A stretch of 8,078 bases of DNA from Desulfobacteraceae bacterium. Lineage in GTDB: Bacteria > Desulfobacterota > Desulfobacteria > Desulfobacterales > Desulfobacteraceae. How positions within the stretch are numbered: the first letter of the stretch is position 1; each line of letters opens with the position of its first letter. The translations under genes and the position numbers were made by a program. The stretch is taken from positions 1 through 8,078 of the forward strand of contig JAGLLQ010000406.1 of assembly GCA_023140455.1 (NCBI GenBank), read 5' to 3'. The notes beneath the pieces were generated by a model, which was given only the letters and a program-made list of their open reading frames with translations, was not told where the DNA came from and ran no database searches. This document shows, piece after piece, positions 4,534 through 8,078 of the stretch.

Positions 4534-5661
4534 ATGGCTGGCAAAGTGAGCAAGAGAAAAGGTCGGAATAATTACCATGTATCGTGGTATGACAAAAACA
4601 CTAAGAAAACAACCAAGATATACCAGTATAAAGGCGAAAGAATGTATCATAGTTCTATTGCTGAACGCTTACTTATCTCAATGCAAACCTCTGTTGAAAA
4701 TGGCACATTTGTTTTAGAACGTTTTACTAAACCGGGATTTACTGATGTTGTGCCGTTCATTGAGCATTGGCTTGAAATTGTCAGGGATGATTTACAGCCA
4801 GCTACTTATAAAGGTTATAAATCCTATGTTAAAAATCATATCAAACCATATTTTCAAGAAAATAATCATATATCATTGCATGACATCCAGCTTGATGTTT
4901 TAAAAGATTTTAAGCAAAAATTACCTTTGTCTCCAAAAACAAAAATTAATGTAATGTATTGCTTGCATGCAATTCTTGATTATGCAAAAAGATCAAGACG
5001 TATTGTGGAGATGCCCAGTTTCCCCAGGAAAAAAGAATACCAGTTGATTAAAAAGCCTATTAAATGGCTATCAGAAGAAAGACAATTGCATATCTTGGAA
5101 CAAATACCAAAAGAACACCAACCTGTTTTTTATTTTTTAAAATATCATGTCAGAAGACCTGCTGAAGCTTGTGCAATGTTAAGAGAAGATTATGAGAATG
5201 GTGTATTCACAATTTGTCGTTCAATATCAGCCCGAAAACATGTTAATAAAACCAAAACTGGAGAGATTCATACTATCCCATGCGTTTCTGCTTTTAAACC
5301 TTTTCTTGAATATGAATTAAAAAAGCCGATAGCTTCTCAGTTTTTTTTCAAAAATCCCAGGGCAAGGAAAGCAGGACAAAGATATACTAACGAATCGCTA
5401 AATACTCTCTGGAAAGAAGCCTGTAAAAAAGCCGGAGAACATATAGACTTATATTCAGGGCTTAAACATTCCTCATGCTCACAGTTTATAAATGAAAAAG
5501 GATTGTCTGAATCAGACGTACAGATTATAACTGACCACGCTCGAATTGATTCAGTAAGAAATTATGCCAAGACAGAAGTAAAAAGAAAACGTGAATTGAT
5601 GGAAAGCAAAATTATTGACTTAGTGCGCCATAATGGGCAACATAGAAAAGCAGGAGGATAA
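4534..5661 (+). CDS. int: tyrosine recombinase / integrase, 375 aa
   Basis: It would catalyse integration and excision at the tRNA-Sec 3' end. I chose the ATG at 4534, with GGGGG (4522-4526) 7 bases ahead; an upstream TTG at 4462 would add 24 unlikely residues. Residues 1-60 are a basic arm-binding-like domain (MAGKVSKRKGRNNYHVSWYD). About 70-155 form the SAM-like core-binding domain. The catalytic domain runs from about 175: R208 in VRRPAE, K241 in KTGEIHTIP, H335 and nucleophile Y344 in DHARIDSVRNYAK. The usual HxLRH box reads SGLKH (308-312), so its His and Arg are replaced by Ser and Lys. The rest is intact and the gene is full length, so activity is plausible. It lies between rep and attR and points into attR. 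Confidence 0.93.
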   Translation: MAGKVSKRKGRNNYHVSWYDKNTKKTTKIYQYKGERMYHSSIAERLLISMQTSVENGTFVLERFTKPGFTDVVPFIEHWLEIVRDDLQPATYKGYKSYVKNHIKPYFQENNHISLHDIQLDVLKDFKQKLPLSPKTKINVMYCLHAILDYAKRSRRIVEMPSFPRKKEYQLIKKPIKWLSEERQLHILEQIPKEHQPVFYFLKYHVRRPAEACAMLREDYENGVFTICRSISARKHVNKTKTGEIHTIPCVSAFKPFLEYELKKPIASQFFFKNPRARKAGQRYTNESLNTLWKEACKKAGEHIDLYSGLKHSSCSQFINEKGLSESDVQIITDHARIDSVRNYAKTEVKRKRELMESKIIDLVRHNGQHRKAGG

Positions 5662-5662
5662 A

Positions 5663-5764
5663 ATGTCATTATTTCAAGAGGTTATACACGATCACTTGTT
5701 TTCGATTCCCATGCACTTCCGCCAATTCTTTTCAATATGCTTTATTAATAATATGCTATACTAA
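5663..5764 (+). CDS. 33-aa open frame crossing attR, possible excision-related peptide
   Basis: AGGAGG (5652-5657) lies 5 bases ahead of an ATG that starts one base after the integrase stop, so translational coupling is possible. The frame passes through the attR repeat, encoding IPMHFRQF there, and ends in chromosomal DNA at 5764. In the excised circle (5730 joined to 26) it would instead run to the TGA at 108-110 and give 51 residues. The N-terminus MSLFQEVIHDHLF matches nothing I know. Basic residues in the alternative tail would fit a small excisionase-like protein, but this may be chance. The strong ribosome site is the main support. Confidence 0.35.
   Translation: MSLFQEVIHDHLFSIPMHFRQFFSICFINNMLY
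5706..5730 (+). repeat. right attachment-site repeat (attR)
   Basis: Perfect copy of bases 1-25, starting 44 bp after the integrase stop codon. The five bases before the T loop here (TTGTT) cannot pair with the T-stem strand CCCAT. This copy is therefore a 3' tRNA fragment and not a second tRNA gene, which makes the left copy the functional junction. The repeat overlaps a small open frame that starts at 5663. Confidence 0.9.
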
Positions 5765-5803
5765 ATTTTCTTATAGCAAATATTAAGTTGTATCAATATC
5801 AGA

Positions 5804-5832
5804 TTGCTATTAATGAATACATCTGTTATAAA
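5804..5832 (+). promoter_or_regulatory. likely promoter of the acyltransferase gene
   Basis: TTGCTA (5804-5809) and TATAAA (5827-5832) have the ideal 17-bp spacing, about 65 bases upstream of the ATG. It lies outside the element, so the gene need not depend on integrase read-through. AAGCGAAAAA occurs twice in the leader (5831-5840 and 5881-5890). Confidence 0.5.
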
Positions 5833-5896
5833 GCGAAAAATTTTTCTGTAATTAAAAATTTATTTATATTTTTAAAAATTAAGCGAAAAAGATTTT

Positions 5897-6493
5897 ATGA
5901 ATAGAACTATTTTTTCTACACCAATAATACGACATATTATGCCTCTTTTCAGCACAGTTTTATTATTCTGTCTTGGCTGGAAAATTAAAGGGGGGCTGCC
6001 CGGTGTACCAAAATATGTAATGATAGCTGCACCACATACAAGCAATTGGGATTATTTTTATACACTTCTAATTGCGTTTGTACTTAAAACACAAATATAT
6101 GCTATGGGCAAAAAATCATTAACAACCGGCCCTTTTGGCCCGATTATGAAATGGCTTGGTATAATACCCATAGATAGATCAAAATCACATAATATTGTTG
6201 AACAGACGATCCAGCAATTTAATGTACATGAAAAATTAACAATCCTTGTTCCACCATCTGGCACACGAAATAAAGTTGCATACTGGAAAACTGGTTTTTA
6301 TTATATTGCTCATGGTGCTAATGTCCCTATTGCCTTGGGATTTATAGACTATGGCACCAAAACCGGTGGTATAGGACCATTATTTTATCCAACAGGAAAA
6401 ATTGATACTGATATGAAAACAATCAGAAAATTCTACGCTGATATTAAGGGAAAAAACCAGTACAAACAAATCAAAGAATTACAATCTAGATGA
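5897..6493 (+). CDS. lysophospholipid / 1-acylglycerol-3-phosphate acyltransferase family protein, 198 aa
   Basis: The PlsC superfamily transfers acyl groups to lysophospholipids or related acceptors at the inner membrane. Motif I is H47-TSNW-D52 (the HX4D catalytic pair). Motif II is GIIPIDR (88-94). Motif III reads PSGTR (120-124) where the family has PEGTR. Motif IV is VPIALGF, with P144. A hydrophobic N-terminal stretch (about 14-28) could anchor the protein. The HTSNWD wording and short length fit the small COG0204-like branch, so a general acyltransferase role is safer than plsC itself. No good Shine-Dalgarno sequence precedes the ATG at 5897; an in-frame ATG at 5939 is possible but would trim the membrane stretch. 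It ends 15 bp inside the convergent radical SAM gene. The E-to-S change in motif III may lower or redirect activity. Confidence 0.8.
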   Translation: MNRTIFSTPIIRHIMPLFSTVLLFCLGWKIKGGLPGVPKYVMIAAPHTSNWDYFYTLLIAFVLKTQIYAMGKKSLTTGPFGPIMKWLGIIPIDRSKSHNIVEQTIQQFNVHEKLTILVPPSGTRNKVAYWKTGFYYIAHGANVPIALGFIDYGTKTGGIGPLFYPTGKIDTDMKTIRKFYADIKGKNQYKQIKELQSR

Positions 6494-7846
6494 TGTACTC
6501 CCTGAGGAATTTGGATTTCTTTTCAGATCTTTTGATTCAAGCTTTAAAGCATAATCCATAATATAATCACAAACATCTTCAACAAAAAATGCACCATTTT
6601 CAGTAAGACAGATATGAGTGTCAGTTATCTTAACAAGATCAAATTCTTGTAAGTTTTGAAGTAAAACTTTAAAAATATCAAGTCCGTTTTCATTAAACCT
6701 TTCTTTAAATTCAGCTAAAGAGAGTCCTTTTAAAGCTTGTAAGTTTAAAAAAAGAGTGCGGTACATCTGGTCATCTTTTGATAATTTAATATATCTTCCA
6801 ATAGGAAGGATATTTTTATCTATAAGCTTTGAATAAATCTGTGTATCTTCGTGTTTGTCCCAGCTGATTAATTTTGAATAGGATCTCGCCCTTGAACCAA
6901 ATGCAATAATTGGCATCTGGTTAATCCAATGATGTCTGTATTCCCAATATTTCTTATCTGTAAAATATCCATTCTGTTCATATCCTTGCTTTTGCATCCA
7001 ACTTTGCATCATATATACCATCTGGAAAAGATCTTCATCCTTTACAAGAAGGTCTGGGTTTTTTTTATATATTTCAACAGCAAGAGGGTTTACGATTTCA
7101 TGACGAAGATATTCAACAGCAACGGGTTTAATCTCTTCTAATATCTCCATGTCACGTTTAAGGCTTTCTATTGTCTGTCCTGGTAATCCTGTCATCATAT
7201 CGATATTGTTTAGCATATTCAAATCATTCAATGTTGTAATGATTTTTTTAATACTCTCTTTAGTATGTGAACGTTTACATATCTTGAGAACTTCAGGATC
7301 AAAGGTTTGGCATCCAATGCTAACTCGATTGATTCCTATTTCAGAAAGCCCTTTAATTCTATCACTGCTTTTTAATGTTGATGGATGAGCTTCAGTTGTG
7401 ATGCTTGCACCCTCGACAATATTAATATAGTCTTTTAATTTATTTATAATATCCTTTAAATTATCATTAGAGAAAGTTGTGGGAGTCCCTCCGCCAAAAT
7501 AGATACATTGCACTTCTCTTCCATCAAAAAGACCTGTTTTAGCAAAAAGTTCAATCTCTTTAAGAATACTTTTAAAATAAAGTTCTTGTTGTTTCTTATC
7601 TGTTTTATGAGGAAATGAATTACAAAACACACATTCTGAAAAACAAAAAGGAAGATGAATATAAATTAATAGCCTTTTATCATTGATTATGCTTATTTTT
7701 AAATCATCTAAAAAACTATTTATAGTTGATGGCGAAACCATTTGATATTTATGTGGTAAAAAAAGATCAGGTTGATTTTTCGTATACTCTAAAGAGCCCT
7801 GGAAGAAATTTTTTTTTATTTTTTCAAGCTTATTAATGTCTATCAT
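6479..7846 (-). CDS. radical SAM protein, HemN/HemW (coproporphyrinogen III oxidase-like) family, 455 aa
   Basis: Members open S-adenosylmethionine with a 4Fe-4S cluster. YIHLPFCFSECVFC (62-75) holds the CX3CX2C cluster cysteines 68, 72 and 75. YFGGGTPT (116-123) is the SAM-binding glycine motif. TEAHPSTL (151-158), NRVSIGCQTF (173-182) and DMMTGLPGQT (216-225) are further conserved family blocks. Residues about 365-440 resemble the HemN C-terminal domain. True HemN has a fourth Cys two residues after the third (CXC); here it is S77, so coproporphyrinogen oxidase activity is doubtful and a HemW-like haem chaperone or another HemN-like reaction is possible. GGAG (7851-7854) is 4 bases from the ATG, with a good promoter upstream. 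Its last 15 bp overlap the 3' end of the acyltransferase gene, tail to tail. Confidence 0.85.
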   Translation of the reverse strand: MIDINKLEKIKKNFFQGSLEYTKNQPDLFLPHKYQMVSPSTINSFLDDLKISIINDKRLLIYIHLPFCFSECVFCNSFPHKTDKKQQELYFKSILKEIELFAKTGLFDGREVQCIYFGGGTPTTFSNDNLKDIINKLKDYINIVEGASITTEAHPSTLKSSDRIKGLSEIGINRVSIGCQTFDPEVLKICKRSHTKESIKKIITTLNDLNMLNNIDMMTGLPGQTIESLKRDMEILEEIKPVAVEYLRHEIVNPLAVEIYKKNPDLLVKDEDLFQMVYMMQSWMQKQGYEQNGYFTDKKYWEYRHHWINQMPIIAFGSRARSYSKLISWDKHEDTQIYSKLIDKNILPIGRYIKLSKDDQMYRTLFLNLQALKGLSLAEFKERFNENGLDIFKVLLQNLQEFDLVKITDTHICLTENGAFFVEDVCDYIMDYALKLESKDLKRNPNSSGSTSSRL

Positions 7847-7899
7847 AATACTCCACTAAAACTTTATTTTTTAGAAATTTTTTTTAAAACCAAAGCTTA

Positions 7900-7927
7900 A
7901 TAATATAATATCCAGCTATTATGTCAA
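7900..7927 (-). promoter_or_regulatory. promoter of the radical SAM gene
   Basis: On the minus strand TTGACA (7922-7927) and TATTAT (7900-7905) are spaced by 16 bp, close to the sigma-70 consensus, about 54 bases upstream of the start codon at 7846. Confidence 0.6.
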
Positions 7928-7966
7928 ATTGAATGTTAAGCAAGGTTCTCATTCTTAAAGCAGACC

Positions 7967-8078
7967 CTATACTTTCCAATTAGGGAAGTCAAGGCAAGTA
8001 TCAAGAGGACTTATTACTGGAGGCGGTTCTTTTTTCATGGCTTTGATATAAACTTCTGTCATTTTGACATTTGCATGT
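7967..8078 (-). CDS. C-terminal end of a second tyrosine recombinase (partial)
   Basis: The minus-strand frame entering at the right edge gives 36 residues before a TAG at 7967-7969. It starts HANVKMTEVYIKAMKK. H followed nine residues later by Y, with T at position 7, is the closing LGHxxxxxTxxY motif of tyrosine recombinases; the base before the first His codon (A) fits a Gly codon. The tail EPPPVISPLDTCLDFPNWKV matches nothing I know. The sequence differs clearly from the C-terminus of the integrase at 4534-5661, so it is a different recombinase. Only the fragment is visible, so completeness and target site are unknown. Its presence suggests that another mobile element lies or lay to the right. 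Confidence 0.68.
   Translation of the reverse strand, partial: HANVKMTEVYIKAMKKEPPPVISPLDTCLDFPNWKV

Larger units (their letters stand above)
1..5730. mobile_element. integrative rolling-circle element at a tRNA-Sec 3' end
   Basis: Two identical 25-bp direct repeats (1-25 and 5706-5730) bound a compact module. One element unit is 5705 bp from repeat to repeat. Inside are a tyrosine integrase next to the right repeat, a HUH-type rolling-circle Rep, an RHH regulator, a long structured non-coding region and three cargo-like genes. The repeat is the 3' end of a tRNA, the usual target of tyrosine integrases, and the right copy has no tRNA body. No phage coat, Zot-like or packaging gene is visible, so an integrated plasmid or a phage satellite is more likely than a complete filamentous phage. 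The boundaries are seen directly; mobility and copy control are inferred. Cargo and replication genes face different ways, which suggests modular assembly. Confidence 0.85.

Noticed and set aside
1..5730. Retron-bearing element like phiR73 at selC
   Set aside because: No reverse transcriptase (no YxDD-type motif) appears in any frame of the element; only the target site is shared.
1..5730. Complete inovirus or microvirus prophage
   Set aside because: Only the Rep resembles these phages. There is no Zot-like ATPase, no small coat protein with signal and membrane segment, and no major capsid gene.
5837..5880. Terminator or regulatory hairpin in the AT-rich stretch before the acyltransferase gene
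   Set aside because: The inverted repeats are only A/T (for example TTAAAAAT with ATTTTTAA) and are expected by chance in such sequence.
6929..7388. Plus-strand open frames opposite the radical SAM gene
   Set aside because: They mirror a gene with clear family motifs, and the translations are hydrophobic strings without recognisable features.
1..8078. CRISPR array
   Set aside because: No regularly spaced repeats with unique spacers were seen on either strand.

Overview
The window is AT-rich bacterial DNA. It most likely comes from an anaerobic Desulfobacterota-type (sulfate-reducer-like) chromosome. That placement is inference: it rests on the low GC, a selenocysteine-tRNA 3' end at base 1, a HemN/HemW-like radical SAM gene and general protein flavour. 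No taxonomic marker gene is present.

Bases 1-5730 look like a complete small integrated element of about 5.7 kb. A perfect 25-bp direct repeat bounds it (1-25 and 5706-5730). The repeat contains a tRNA 3' end whose arm lengths (7-nt T loop, 5-nt T stem, 8-nt acceptor strand, G, CCA) fit tRNA-Sec (selC) and not an ordinary tRNA. The functional tRNA would lie just left of the window. The right copy is only the 3' piece and sits directly behind a tyrosine integrase gene.

The right half of the element is a plus-strand replication and integration module. It holds a ribbon-helix-helix protein (3023-3403), a rolling-circle HUH Rep of the inovirus G2P / microvirus VP4 type (3594-4454) and a tyrosine integrase (4534-5661). 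The order RHH regulator then Rep recalls copG-repB of rolling-circle plasmids. The DNA around it is unusually structured. A hairpin with CTTGA in its loop (3420-3449) is a candidate nick site. A second hairpin (3533-3590) buries the rep ribosome binding site. A gene-free stretch of about 720 bases (2301-3022) carries three long hairpins that could be replication, second-strand or packaging signals. The left half holds three likely cargo genes: a small unknown protein, a secreted protein with a BamE/SmpA-like C-terminus, and a DUF5677-like protein.

Right of the element are an acyltransferase of the PlsC superfamily with an altered third motif (5897-6493), a convergent, slightly overlapping HemN/HemW-like radical SAM gene (6479-7846), and the last 36 codons of a second tyrosine recombinase on the minus strand, cut by the window edge (7967-8078). 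The tRNA locus therefore may carry more than one island. The picture is an integrative rolling-circle replicon: it would excise through the integrase, circularise, replicate through Rep under RHH and RNA-structure control, and carry a few accessory genes.
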